A stretch of 64,000 bases of DNA, taken from the NCBI GenBank assembly GCA_040766885.1, contig JAXGPP010000014.1:62001-126000 (forward strand). The letters are read 5' to 3'. Shown here piece by piece: positions 1-8,495 of this stretch. Position numbers and translations under genes: made by a program. The notes under the pieces were generated by a model that saw nothing but the letters and a program-made list of their open reading frames with translations, did no database searches and was not told the DNA's origin. Numbering within the stretch: the first letter of the stretch is position 1; each line of letters starts with the position of its first letter. Source of the stretch: JAXGPP01 sp040766885 (GTDB taxonomy: Bacteria > Planctomycetota > Planctomycetia > Pirellulales > Thermoguttaceae).

Positions 1-2051
1 AGAGTCTGTGGGGGATCTACCTTGTCGATGTGTTCGACAACGCGACGCTGATTGCGGAAGTGGAAGGAGCCGCCCTCTTCGAACCACAGCCGTTCGTGCC
101 GCGCCCTCGGCCGCCGGTCATCCCGGATCGCGTCGTGCCCGGCAACCGGACAGCCACGGTGCATATCGCCGACATCTACAGTGGTCCTGGTCTGGCGGGA
201 GTGCCACGGGGAACCGTGAAGAGCCTGCGGGTGTTCTCCTATCATTTCGGCTACAACGCCAAAGCCGGGTTTCCTCTTGTCGGCACGCAGGCGGGTTGGG
301 ATATGAAACGCGTGCTCGGTACGGCAATCGTTGAACCTGATGGTTCGGCCCACTTCGAGATCCCCGCGAACACGCCCATCTCGATCCAGCCGCTGGATGA
401 GGAGGGGCGTGCCATTCAGTTGATGCGAAGCTGGCTGGTAGGAATGCCGGGAGAACACATATCCTGCGTGGGATGCCATGAGAACCGCCGTGAATCGCTG
501 CCATTGCGCCGTAGCCTGGCACACGGCCGCGCCGCCCAGCCGCTCAAGCCCTGGTACGGTGCGGCACGGCCGTTTGCCTTCTCGCATCAACTGTTTCCGG
601 TACTCGAGCGATACTGTCTCGGTTGCCATGAGGATGCACCCGAGGTGGGCCCGCGGAGCAAGCCGTCGTTCGCTGATCCGGAAGTCGCTTACGACACGCT
701 CCATCCCTATGTCCATAGGCCGGGCGTCGAGAGCGACATGGCGCTGCTCAATCCGATGGAGTATCACGCCTCGACCAGCCCTCTTGTCCAGATGCTCGAG
801 AAAGGACATCACGGGTTAAAGCTGTGCGATCTGGACCGTGAGGCCCGCGATCGGCTGTATTGCTGGATCGACTTGAACGTGCCCAAGAACGGTCGTTGGA
901 ACCCGCCCGCCTGGCAGGGCAATGATCAGCGGCAACGCCGCCGTGAACTGGCGAGGATATTCGCCAACGATGAAACCGATCCCGAGGCCGAGGATCAGGC
1001 TGCGGAGGAGGCATTCCGCCAGCGCGCACCCGTACAGTTCATCGCTCCGCCGGCCGAAGAGGTGGTCAAGACCGATGGTCTGCAGGCGGCCGGTTTTCCT
1101 TTTTCGCCATCGGAAGCACGTACGCTGCAGGAGGCCAATTCAGCGCCGACAAAGCGAGTGATCGACTTGGGTAATGGGGTCACGATGACCATGGCCCGAA
1201 TTCCCTCGGGCGAATTCGTGATGGGAAGTCTCGCAGGCGCGCCGGACGAGCGCCCCCGCGCGGTGGTCGGAGTCGGCGAACCCTTCTGGATGGCGGTTAC
1301 CGAGGTCACAAACCGCCAGTACGCGCTGTTCGATCCAATTCACGATACCCGGTACATCGACATGCACTCGTTGGATCGCGTCGTGCCGGGTCATATCGCC
1401 AACCACCCGGACCAACCGGTTGCCCGGATTTCATGGTTGGAAGCAATGGGATTCTGCAGGTGGATGAGCCGGAAGACGGGACTGAACGTGACGCTCCCCT
1501 GCGAGGCACAATGGGAATGGGCGGCCCGAGCGGGGAGCGACAGCCAGTTCTTCTACGGATCGATGGAAATCGACTTCGGCCGGTTCGCCAATCTTGCTGA
1601 CCAGGCGCTCCGCTGGTACCGGATGGGTTACGACGGTCCCAGCGCGCTGCAGCGGCGAAACCCTTATCCGCCAGAGATGAACTTCCCGCTGCACGACGAG
1701 CGCTATCGCGATCTGTGGTTCGTCGTAGATTATGTCGGGCAGACGCAGGCCAACGCCTGGGGCTTGCAGGACATGGCCGGAAATGTCAGCGAATGGACCC
1801 GGAGCAGGCACCAGCCGTATCCGTATCGTGGCGACGACGGGCGGAATGACCCGACGGGGCCGGAGCGGCGGGTCGCCCGGGGAGGATCCTGGGCTGATCG
1901 ACCGGCTGATGCGGGCTCGTCGGTGCGTCGAGCCTATCTTCCTTGGCAGAAGGTCTACGACGTGGGATTCCGCGTGCTCGTGGAGGATTCAGGGGCCGCC
2001 GAAGGGGCTGAGCTGGCTGCCTCGCCGCGGCAGAAATCCCCTCCGCAGTAG
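1..2051 (+). CDS. HzsA-like c-type cytochrome fused to FGE-sulfatase domain (5' truncated)
   Basis: The reading frame is open from the first bases of the window, so the true start lies upstream. The first part resembles the C-terminal half of planctomycete proteins related to hydrazine synthase alpha subunit: a beta-rich region followed by two haem-binding CxxCH motifs, CVGCH (465-479) and CLGCH (615-629). From about 1150 to 2000 it continues into a formylglycine-generating-enzyme/sulfatase-modifying type domain, recognisable by PSGEFVMGS, WEWAARAG, NVSEW, ARGGSW and the closing VGFRVL. Haem proteins of this group are expected to be exported, but no signal peptide can be seen because the N-terminus is missing. 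FGE-like folds in bacteria often bind ligands rather than activate sulfatases, and no sulfatase gene lies nearby, so the function is unknown. Domain calls are by motif; the joined architecture is seen directly in one frame. Confidence 0.8.
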   Translation, partial: SLWGIYLVDVFDNATLIAEVEGAALFEPQPFVPRPRPPVIPDRVVPGNRTATVHIADIYSGPGLAGVPRGTVKSLRVFSYHFGYNAKAGFPLVGTQAGWDMKRVLGTAIVEPDGSAHFEIPANTPISIQPLDEEGRAIQLMRSWLVGMPGEHISCVGCHENRRESLPLRRSLAHGRAAQPLKPWYGAARPFAFSHQLFPVLERYCLGCHEDAPEVGPRSKPSFADPEVAYDTLHPYVHRPGVESDMALLNPMEYHASTSPLVQMLEKGHHGLKLCDLDREARDRLYCWIDLNVPKNGRWNPPAWQGNDQRQRRRELARIFANDETDPEAEDQAAEEAFRQRAPVQFIAPPAEEVVKTDGLQAAGFPFSPSEARTLQEANSAPTKRVIDLGNGVTMTMARIPSGEFVMGSLAGAPDERPRAVVGVGEPFWMAVTEVTNRQYALFDPIHDTRYIDMHSLDRVVPGHIANHPDQPVARISWLEAMGFCRWMSRKTGLNVTLPCEAQWEWAARAGSDSQFFYGSMEIDFGRFANLADQALRWYRMGYDGPSALQRRNPYPPEMNFPLHDERYRDLWFVVDYVGQTQANAWGLQDMAGNVSEWTRSRHQPYPYRGDDGRNDPTGPERRVARGGSWADRPADAGSSVRRAYLPWQKVYDVGFRVLVEDSGAAEGAELAASPRQKSPPQ

Positions 2052-2075
2052 TGGGCAAAGCTCATCTACAGCGAG

Positions 2076-2104
2076 TTGACTATCTTTGCCAACTTGCTTA
2101 CAAT
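2076..2104 (+). promoter_or_regulatory. sigma70-type promoter for cysK
   Basis: TTGACT (2076-2081) is separated by exactly 17 nt from TACAAT (2099-2104). It lies 52 nt ahead of the cysK ATG and just after the stop of the preceding gene. It also argues against the upstream GTG at 2051 as the cysK start. Confidence 0.7.
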
Positions 2105-2155
2105 TCCGCCGCGTCTGGTGCTTCCGGTTCCCTTTTCTTGCCACGCGAGGACACG

Positions 2156-3106
2156 ATGGCTTCCGGCAGGGTTTATGACAACATCACGCAGTGTATCGGC
2201 AACACTCCGCTGGTCCGCATGCATCGGATCACCGAGGGCAGCCGTGCGACGGTCCTTGGCAAACTGGAGAACTGCAACCCGCTTTGGAGCGTGAAGGACC
2301 GTATCGCCCGCTCGATGATCGAGGCCGCTGAACGGGAAGGGAAGATCACGAAGGAGACGGTGATCATCGAGCCGACGAGCGGCAATACGGGCATTGGCTT
2401 GGCGTATGTCTGCGCGGCGCGTGGCTACCGGCTGATGGTCACCATGCCCGAAAGCATGAGCCTGGAGCGGCGGCGGTTGCTGAAGGCGCTGGGGGCAGAG
2501 CTTGTCCTGACGCCCGCCAGTGAGGGGATGCCTGGCGCAGTCCGCCGGGCGGAGGAACTGGTGTCGCAGAACCGCCATTACTTCATGCCGCAGCAGTTCA
2601 AGAACCCCGCCAATCCCCAGGTTCACCGCGAGACGACGGCCGAGGAGATCTGGCGCGACACGGAGGGGACGGTCGACATCGTGGTGAGCGGAGTGGGCAC
2701 GGGGGGCACCATCACGGGTGTGGGCGAGGTGCTCAAGGCCCGCAAACCTTCCGTCCATATGGTGGCGGTTGAGCCAGCCAATAGCCCAGTCATCAGTCAG
2801 CGTCTTGCCGGGCAGGAACTCAAACCGGGCAAACATACCATTCAGGGGATCGGGGCGGGATTTATCCCCGACGTTCTTAACCTGGGTATCGTCGACGAGG
2901 CGGTACAGGTCAGGGACGACGATGCCATGGAGACCAGCCGTCAGCTGGCAAAGCTGGAAGGCTTCATGTGCGGCATCAGTTGCGGCGCTGCGGCCTGGGC
3001 CGCCATTCAGGTTGCCCGGCGTGAAGAGAACGAGGGCAAGGTGCTGGTCGTGATTCTGCCCGACTTGGGCGAACGCTATCTTTCGACGAAGCTGTTTCCC
3101 GAATGA
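2156..3106 (+). CDS. cysK: cysteine synthase A (O-acetylserine sulfhydrylase)
   Basis: This PLP enzyme makes L-cysteine from O-acetylserine and sulfide in the cytoplasm. The 316-residue product has the usual family length. Seen motifs are NTPLVR near the N-terminus, SVKDR with the PLP lysine at residue 47, the substrate loop TSGNTG at 74-79, the phosphate-binding GVGTGGTITG, and GISCGAA near the C-terminus. The ATG at 2156 follows a GAGG ribosome-binding site and gives the canonical N-terminus. The frame stays open to a GTG at 2051, but that would add 35 residues across the promoter. The gene appears monocistronic: it has its own promoter upstream and a strong hairpin downstream. No cysE or sulfate-reduction gene is nearby. 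Confidence 0.95.
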   Translation: MASGRVYDNITQCIGNTPLVRMHRITEGSRATVLGKLENCNPLWSVKDRIARSMIEAAEREGKITKETVIIEPTSGNTGIGLAYVCAARGYRLMVTMPESMSLERRRLLKALGAELVLTPASEGMPGAVRRAEELVSQNRHYFMPQQFKNPANPQVHRETTAEEIWRDTEGTVDIVVSGVGTGGTITGVGEVLKARKPSVHMVAVEPANSPVISQRLAGQELKPGKHTIQGIGAGFIPDVLNLGIVDEAVQVRDDDAMETSRQLAKLEGFMCGISCGAAAWAAIQVARREENEGKVLVVILPDLGERYLSTKLFPE

Positions 3107-3130
3107 TCGTTCGTTGTCACCAAGAAAACG

Positions 3131-3166
3131 ACAGGCGGCTCGATGCCTAAGCACCGGGCCGCCTGT
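3131..3166. terminator. bidirectional hairpin terminator between convergent genes
   Basis: A perfect 9-bp stem (ACAGGCGGC at 3131-3139 with GCCGCCTGT at 3158-3166) lies between the convergent cysK and Cys-rich genes. T-rich bases follow on the plus strand and AAAA precedes on the plus strand, so it could stop transcription from both sides. Confidence 0.7.
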
Positions 3167-3202
3167 TGTGTTTCAAGTCGTCGTTACTGAACTAGAGTAA
3201 CT

Positions 3203-3844
3203 TCAGGGAGCAGCCTGGACTGGGGCGGCGGGGGCCTCAGCCGGGGCGACGGGGGCCTCTGCCGGGGCAACGACCGCAGCCGGAGCAGCCATCTCGACGC
3301 CGCAATCAGCGCAGCCGGTGTCGCAGACCGGAGCGCAGGACTCGTAGCAGGTGTTCGGCCGCAGGCAAGCCAGACGGCCCTTCAGCCGCGAGAACAGACC
3401 GGGGCGGCAGCAGGGCTCGCACACCGGCTCGCACACCGGCTCGCAGCACACCGGCTCGCAGGCCGGAGCGCAGCACGACAGGCGAGCCTTCAGTCGCGAG
3501 AGCAGACCGGGGCGGCAGCAAGGATCGCAAACCGGTTCGCAGGCCGGTTCGCAGACAGCCGGGGCACACGCCGGAGCACAGGCCGGTTCGCAGGCGGCCG
3601 GAGCGCAGGCGGGCTCGCAAACGGGCTCGCAGCAGACCGGCTGGCAGAGATCCGCCTTCAGGCATGCCAATCGGCCGTGCAGCCGATCAAGCAGGCTTGG
3701 ACGGCAGCAGGGCTCGCAACAGCTCGGCTCGCAGGCGGGGGCGACGCAAGCCGCCGGCTCGCAGCAGCCGCTCAGCCCGCCAGCCTGGACGCTGACCGCG
3801 AACGACGCGACGATCGCGACAGCCAGAAGGGTACGACGCAGCAT
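3203..3844 (-). CDS. secreted cysteine-rich repeat protein
   Basis: The product has 213 residues. The N-terminus MLRRTLLAVAIVASFAVSVQA is a clear signal peptide, so export is expected. The mature part is made of repeats of Cys-Glu-Pro-Val/Ala-Cys type (CEPVC, CEPAC, CCEPVC), broken three times by a related block of the form CCRP-LL/F-RL-x-RL-C. It ends in an Ala/Pro-rich tail built from PAEAPVA units. Start choice: the frame is open further upstream, but AAGGAG lies 6-11 nt ahead of the ATG at 3844 and places the signal peptide at the N-terminus. No enzyme family is recognised. The Cys density suggests a disulfide-bonded wall or surface protein, or metal binding; planctomycete cell walls are known for Cys-rich proteins, but linking this gene to that is inference. 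Confidence 0.85.
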   Translation of the reverse strand: MLRRTLLAVAIVASFAVSVQAGGLSGCCEPAACVAPACEPSCCEPCCRPSLLDRLHGRLACLKADLCQPVCCEPVCEPACAPAACEPACAPACAPAVCEPACEPVCDPCCRPGLLSRLKARLSCCAPACEPVCCEPVCEPVCEPCCRPGLFSRLKGRLACLRPNTCYESCAPVCDTGCADCGVEMAAPAAVVAPAEAPVAPAEAPAAPVQAAP

Positions 3845-4403
3845 GGGACACTCCTTGTTAGGAAGAACCAACGGGACACGTTCTGTATCGGGCGGCTGTT
3901 TATTGGCATTCGCCTCAGCGGCGAACCGACAATAGTCGCTCATCCACGCTAGGGGATGGTATCGACGGGCGAGGGTCGGTTCTTGACCATCCTGCCTACA
4001 TCCGCCACTTAATGCGGATTCCCCGTCCATCTGGATCGAATGAATCGAATCACGCGACTCGATCGCATTGCCTTCGGGAGGGCAGTTCTCTTCCAGCGGG
4101 GTTATCTCCGTAAAGCTGTTTCGGCGATTGAGCGCGGCTCTGTTTGACCATTTTCAACAAACTGCGCCACTTGCCGAAGCAGACCTCAAATTACAGTGGT
4201 TCTGCACCGAATAACGATTTCACGGGATACGCCATCTTCCAGATGCACTTTCGTCGGCTTTGATCAGCCCCGCGAGCTATGTTTTCTCTGTGCGACGTTC
4301 CTCTTGTCCGTTGATCGCCCGGCACTGTCAGGGACTGGTTGAGTCGTCGCCTTGCCCCCCTTTTCGGCGCGCCGGTAAGCATACCCCGCAAGGAGCAGCC
4401 CGC
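3845..4403. other. intergenic region between divergent genes
   Basis: This stretch separates the Cys-rich gene (leftward) from the HPt gene (rightward) and must hold both promoters. A small hairpin (TTCGCC/GGCGAA on the minus strand) lies in the leader of the Cys-rich gene near 3915. No coding frame with convincing codon use and no clear -35/-10 pair was found. Confidence 0.5.
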
Positions 4404-4736
4404 ATGGTCGGAAACGAAATACCTGTGGAACCGATCTTCTCGACGTTGGTGAACGATCCGGAATTGGGCCGAATCGTACCGCTGTTCGTTGAGGAGATGC
4501 CCGGCCGGGTAAAGCAGTTGAGGATGCGACTCGAATCGTCCGATTGGGACGGCCTGCGCCAAGTGGCACACCAGATGAAGGGGGCCGCCGGGAGCTACGG
4601 ATTTCAGCCGATCACGCCGTTTGCAGCCCGGCTGGAGCAGGCGATCAAGGACGGCCAGCCGGAGAGCGAGATCCAACGCCTGGCTGAGGAACTGATCGCC
4701 TTGTGCGGCCGCGTGCGCGCCGGCTCACCCCCGTAG
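4404..4736 (+). CDS. HPt (histidine phosphotransfer) domain protein
   Basis: The 110-residue protein is a free-standing HPt domain. HPt proteins pass a phosphoryl group between the receiver domains of hybrid kinases and response regulators in the cytoplasm. The phospho-accepting histidine is visible at residue 56 in HQMKGAAGSYGF, which matches the HxLKGxAxxxG signature. The rest is predicted to be a helical bundle. The ATG at 4404 is preceded by AAGGAG with a spacing of 8 nt. The longer frame starting at 4260 has no ribosome-binding site and unlikely codons. No histidine kinase or response regulator lies next to it, so its partners are elsewhere in the genome. Confidence 0.85.
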   Translation: MVGNEIPVEPIFSTLVNDPELGRIVPLFVEEMPGRVKQLRMRLESSDWDGLRQVAHQMKGAAGSYGFQPITPFAARLEQAIKDGQPESEIQRLAEELIALCGRVRAGSPP

Positions 4737-5011
4737 TCGACTGGTCCATCACCTCCCACCGCATTCCGGGCGCGTTCTCCGAGTTCCCGGTTCTTCTGGC
4801 GATATACCAAGTCGGCGATTAGCTGTTGGTGTGTGGCATCATGGGTACCGCCTAGGCAAAGACGGCGGACTGTTACGACTCTGCCGACGGCCGATTGACG
4901 ATCCATTTTGCTCGGCAACTTCCTAATAACCGGGGCAAACGGGACAGCCGATAGGTCTGATGAGCGGTCCCCGTCCTCCACTTCCACCGATCTGCTGCCA
5001 CGAGGTTCAGG

Positions 5012-6526
5012 ATGAAACCCCGTGACTATCGAATGGCCTTGATCGCGTGCGTGTTGACTGGCGCCGCGGCAACCGCCTTCGGGCAGACGCGTCTTCCGCC
5101 GGTCGATCCGCAGTATACTCCGTGGCCTTCCTATGTTGCCTGGCAGGACTCGGACTCTCCGCCCACCGATCGGGCGGAAGGTTCGGAGGAAGAATCGGAA
5201 AGCACGGAGGAAGCGGAGGAGGGCGATAAGGAAGGGGAGTCGGGGCTGGAAAAGCGTGTCGCCCAACTGGAGGAAACCCTGAAGAAGTTCGAGGAGGAAG
5301 CCGAGGCACCGCCGGAACTGCCGACTATGGAGATTGGGGGCCGCATCCACTTCGACACCTGGTCCTTCGCCGACGACAGCGAGGGGATCCACTTCTTCGA
5401 GAACCCGGCTACCGGTATCGACCCGGAAAACCGGCTCTTGTTCCGTCGCATCCGCCTCGAGCTGGAGGGCGACGTCTGGCAGAACATGATCTACCGGTTT
5501 CAGATCGACTTCAACACGCCGTCGGAGCCGGAATACAAGGACGTGTATATCGGTTTCACCGAGCTCCCGGTCCTCCAAACGCTGATCATCGGCAACCACA
5601 AGCGGCCTCTTGGCCTTGACCACCTCAACAGCAGTCGCTTCAACGTGTTCATCGAACGGCCGCTGGCGGTCGACGCGTTCAACGAGGATGCGCGGAGGAT
5701 CGGAGTCTCGGCGCAAGGTGTCTCGGAGGACCAGGTGTACAACTGGCAGTATGGCATCTTCAACATGGAGAGCACAGCGTCGACCGGCAAGTATATCGGC
5801 GACTCGCTGCAGATGAGTTTCAACACTCGGCTGGCCAGCACCCCCTGGTACGATGAGGGCTCCGGCGGCCGGGGGTACTTTCACTGGGCGGTGTCGAGCA
5901 TGTTCGCCGATCCGGACGGCGACGTGGATCCCGCCGACACCAACGAGAACGAGGCCCGCTTCCGCACGCGCGCCGAGCTCCGCTCCGAGCAGCGATGGCT
6001 GGACACCGGCCGCATCCGGGGCGCCGAGGCCTACGAGATCGTGGGACTGGAAACGATCCTCAACGTCGGTCCGTTCCAGGTCGTCGGAGAGTACATGTCA
6101 GACTGGCTGCAGCGCGACGAGACGACCCCGGGCACCGGGCCCGACCTCTTCTTTCACGGCGGCTACGTCTATGTCGCCTACATGCTGACCGGCGAGCATG
6201 TACCCTACGATCGTGAGACGGGCACTATCGACCGCGTCGAGCCGTTCGAGGACTTCTTTGTCGTGCGGCGGTGCTCAGGGCGATTGGGAAGCGGCTGGGG
6301 AGCATGGCAGGCGGCCCTGCGGTATTCGTATCTCGACCTGACGGACCAGGACATTCGAGGCGGAGTGGAGAACAATGTGACGCTCGGCCTGGTCTGGTAC
6401 TTCAATCCATATGCCAATCTGCAGTTCAACGCCGTCTATGGCGATATTGAAGATCACCGACCCGTAGGAGGGTACACGGCAGGCCACTTCACCGCCCTGG
6501 GGACCCGCCTCCGCATGGATTTCTGA
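5012..6526 (+). CDS. OprP/OprO-like phosphate-selective porin family protein
   Basis: The 504-residue protein has an N-terminal signal peptide ending near TAFGQ, then a highly acidic Ser/Glu-rich linker and a short coiled coil (about residues 76-97, LEKRVAQLEETLKKFEEE). After that comes a long outer-membrane beta-barrel rich in alternating aromatic residues. The segment MEIGGRIHFDTW followed by FRRIRLELEGD and IGNHKRPLGLDH is typical of the phosphate-selective porin O/P family. It probably forms an anion-permeable channel in the outer membrane; substrate choice cannot be read from sequence. GAGG lies 6 nt before the ATG. A small secreted Cys-rich gene follows after 17 nt and is probably co-transcribed. 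Confidence 0.85.
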   Translation: MKPRDYRMALIACVLTGAAATAFGQTRLPPVDPQYTPWPSYVAWQDSDSPPTDRAEGSEEESESTEEAEEGDKEGESGLEKRVAQLEETLKKFEEEAEAPPELPTMEIGGRIHFDTWSFADDSEGIHFFENPATGIDPENRLLFRRIRLELEGDVWQNMIYRFQIDFNTPSEPEYKDVYIGFTELPVLQTLIIGNHKRPLGLDHLNSSRFNVFIERPLAVDAFNEDARRIGVSAQGVSEDQVYNWQYGIFNMESTASTGKYIGDSLQMSFNTRLASTPWYDEGSGGRGYFHWAVSSMFADPDGDVDPADTNENEARFRTRAELRSEQRWLDTGRIRGAEAYEIVGLETILNVGPFQVVGEYMSDWLQRDETTPGTGPDLFFHGGYVYVAYMLTGEHVPYDRETGTIDRVEPFEDFFVVRRCSGRLGSGWGAWQAALRYSYLDLTDQDIRGGVENNVTLGLVWYFNPYANLQFNAVYGDIEDHRPVGGYTAGHFTALGTRLRMDF

Positions 6527-6543
6527 GGAAAGGGAGCCGTGAA

Positions 6544-6906
6544 ATGAGAATCGCCCTGGCACTGCTGGCCGCCGCCTTGGCCATTTCGCCAGCAACCGAA
6601 GCTGTCGCCGGCAATACCCCTACTGCGCGTTGCCATGTGTGCGGGCAGAAGGTCTGCTATCCCGAGACCAAGGTCGAGAAGGAGACTCGCCACTGCTGGG
6701 AGGTCGAGCGCAAGGAGATTTGTATTCCGGCGATACGTTTCCCTTGGATGAAATGCGGCCCGCTTCATTGCGGTCGTGTGCGCACAGTCAATGTTCTCGT
6801 GGCAAAGGACTACGAGAGCGAAAAATGTGTTTATGAATGGAAGATCCTCTGCGACCAATGCCGCCACCAGGCGTCGAAGGAAGAAGAAGACAATTCTGGC
6901 GAGTAA
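6544..6906 (+). CDS. small secreted cysteine-rich protein
   Basis: The 120-residue protein has a signal peptide (MRIALALLAAALAISPATEAVA) and a mature domain with paired cysteines: CHVCGQKVC, later KEIC, KCGPLHC, KCVYEW and CDQC. The CxxC pairs could hold a metal or disulfides. It ends in a charged Lys/Glu tail. AAAGGGAG precedes the ATG, and the gene begins 17 nt after the porin stop, so it is likely made with the porin and placed in the envelope. The family is not recognised; similar small CxxC proteins are common in planctomycetes, but that does not define a role. Confidence 0.75.
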   Translation: MRIALALLAAALAISPATEAVAGNTPTARCHVCGQKVCYPETKVEKETRHCWEVERKEICIPAIRFPWMKCGPLHCGRVRTVNVLVAKDYESEKCVYEWKILCDQCRHQASKEEEDNSGE

Positions 6907-6931
6907 CGGTGAATAACGTGCGACCGCCCAA

Positions 6932-8125
6932 TCATGCTGTTTGCGGCAAGCATGCTGGGCCGATGGGTTCGAAGTGCTTGTAGGTGAGGATGAACTCCTG
7001 GTGACCGAGGCGCTCGGAGGCGGTTGGCGCGCCGCCGGCTACTTTCCACACGAAATCGAAGATCTCGGCGCCCACTTCATCGAGCGTGGCGGCGCCTTCC
7101 AGGATGCGGCCGGCGTCGACGTCCATATCTTCCGGCATGCGGCGATAGGTATCGGGGTTGGCGCAGACCTTGATCACGGGCGAGATCGCCGAGCCAACGA
7201 CGGAGCCGCGGCCGGTGGTGAACAGGATCACGTGCGAGCCGCAGGCGATCAGTTCGACGATCTCGGCGTTGTCGACGATATTGGGGAAGCCGAATCGCGG
7301 TTGGCCGTCGGGGACGACGTCGAGCAGGTAGAGTCCGCCGCGAGGGGGCACGTCGCCGGGTTTGATCAGGCCGGAGATCGGCGAGTCGCCGCTCTTGGAA
7401 TACGCGCCGAGGGACTTCTCCTCGATCGTCGTCAGGCCGCCCGAAGCATTGCCGGGAGCGAAGCTGCTGTGGCCCAGGACCGCATAGTACTTCGCCGCCT
7501 TCTCGACTGAGGCGATGATTTCGCGGCCCAGTTCTGGCGTGACTGCGCGGTGGGCCATGAACTGTTCGCAGCCGATCAGCTCGCCAGTCTCCTCGAAAAT
7601 GGCCGTGGCGCCGCGATTGACGATCAGGTCGAACGCCCGGCCAACGGCCGGGTTGGCGGTGAGGCCACTCGTGGCGTCCGAGCCGCCGCAGATCGTGCCG
7701 ACGACGAGTTCGTCGACTGCCATCTCGGCGGTCGGGGTCTGCGCCAGGCCAGCGAGCGTGCGCTCGACCCAGGCCCGCCCGGCGTCGATGGTCGGCCGCG
7801 TTCCGCCTGACTGCTGGATGACCAGCACCTCGACGGGCCGCCCGGAAGAGGCGACCGACTTGGCGAGCCGATCGCGGTCGAAGCTTTCGCAGCCGAGCGA
7901 CACCAGGAGCACCGCGCCGACATTGGGATGGGTGCATAGTTGGTGCATGATCCGGTCGGCGTAGGCATTGGGAAAACAACCCGGAAAGCCGATCAGGTGC
8001 ACACCCTGGTCGCGAAGCGGCCGGGCGATCTCGGCCGCCACATGGTGGGCGCACTCGACGAGGTACGCGACCACGACCACGTTGCGGATTCCCTTGCGAC
8101 CGTCACAGCGGAGAAAGGCTTTCAC
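6932..8125 (-). CDS. UxaA-family hydro-lyase, large (C-terminal) subunit
   Basis: The 397-residue protein matches the catalytic C-terminal domain of altronate/galactarate dehydratases, which remove water from acidic sugars; related split enzymes act on sulfolactate. Seen features are RNVVVV, the Cys-bearing GFPGCFPN, SLGCES, the block VGTICGGSDATSGLTANP, SSFAPGNASGGLTTIEEKS and the late TTGRGSVVG. It starts 4 nt inside the end of the SAF-domain gene (ATGA overlap), so the two are translationally coupled and form one split enzyme. The cytoplasmic enzyme would need a metal or Fe-S centre. The substrate is not fixed by sequence. Confidence 0.85.
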   Translation of the reverse strand: MKAFLRCDGRKGIRNVVVVAYLVECAHHVAAEIARPLRDQGVHLIGFPGCFPNAYADRIMHQLCTHPNVGAVLLVSLGCESFDRDRLAKSVASSGRPVEVLVIQQSGGTRPTIDAGRAWVERTLAGLAQTPTAEMAVDELVVGTICGGSDATSGLTANPAVGRAFDLIVNRGATAIFEETGELIGCEQFMAHRAVTPELGREIIASVEKAAKYYAVLGHSSFAPGNASGGLTTIEEKSLGAYSKSGDSPISGLIKPGDVPPRGGLYLLDVVPDGQPRFGFPNIVDNAEIVELIACGSHVILFTTGRGSVVGSAISPVIKVCANPDTYRRMPEDMDVDAGRILEGAATLDEVGAEIFDFVWKVAGGAPTASERLGHQEFILTYKHFEPIGPACLPQTA

Positions 8126-8466
8126 TCGGAAGCCTCCGTCTTGTTCAAGTACGATTGTCCTTCTTCGAGCGTGTAGGTCGGCAGGTAGTCGCTCTTGAGG
8201 TTGTGGGTGTGGACGTGTTCGCCGGGCTGGATGGGGCGCGTGGCGGAGCCGATGGGCGCGCCGTACTTCAGGACTTTCTGGCCGGCGGCGATCGGTTGCA
8301 GGGCGATCTTGTGGCCGGTGGCGATCGGCTGGTGCAATATAATCTCCTGACCTTCGATCAGGACGGATTGCCCGGCGTCGAGCGTGGTTGTGGCGACGCC
8401 GACATTGTCTTGCGGGGAAAGGCGCAACACCCGGCGGTCAGCGGAAGCTGGAGGAAGGGGAGCCAT
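8122..8466 (-). CDS. UxaA-family hydro-lyase, small SAF-domain subunit
   Basis: The product is a short SAF-domain protein (114 residues from ATG 8466) that matches the N-terminal part of altronate dehydratase. Its motif series is typical: RLSPQDNVGVA, then IATGHKIALQPIAAGQKVLKYGAPIG, and PGEHVHTHN. It is coupled to the catalytic subunit through an ATGA overlap. The frame is open to a TTG at 8499 that overlaps the metallopeptidase stop by 4 nt. That coupling makes a TTG start possible, but the family N-terminus normally begins close to the RLSPQDN block, which favours 8466. Confidence 0.8.
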   Translation of the reverse strand: MAPLPPASADRRVLRLSPQDNVGVATTTLDAGQSVLIEGQEIILHQPIATGHKIALQPIAAGQKVLKYGAPIGSATRPIQPGEHVHTHNLKSDYLPTYTLEEGQSYLNKTEASE

Positions 8467-8495
8467 GGGCAGTTCTCGGGAGGCCAAGGGGACCG

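Noticed and set aside
2051..2155. N-terminal extension of CysK starting at GTG 2051
   Set aside because: It crosses a clear promoter, overlaps the previous stop and has no ribosome-binding site; ATG 2156 gives the family N-terminus.
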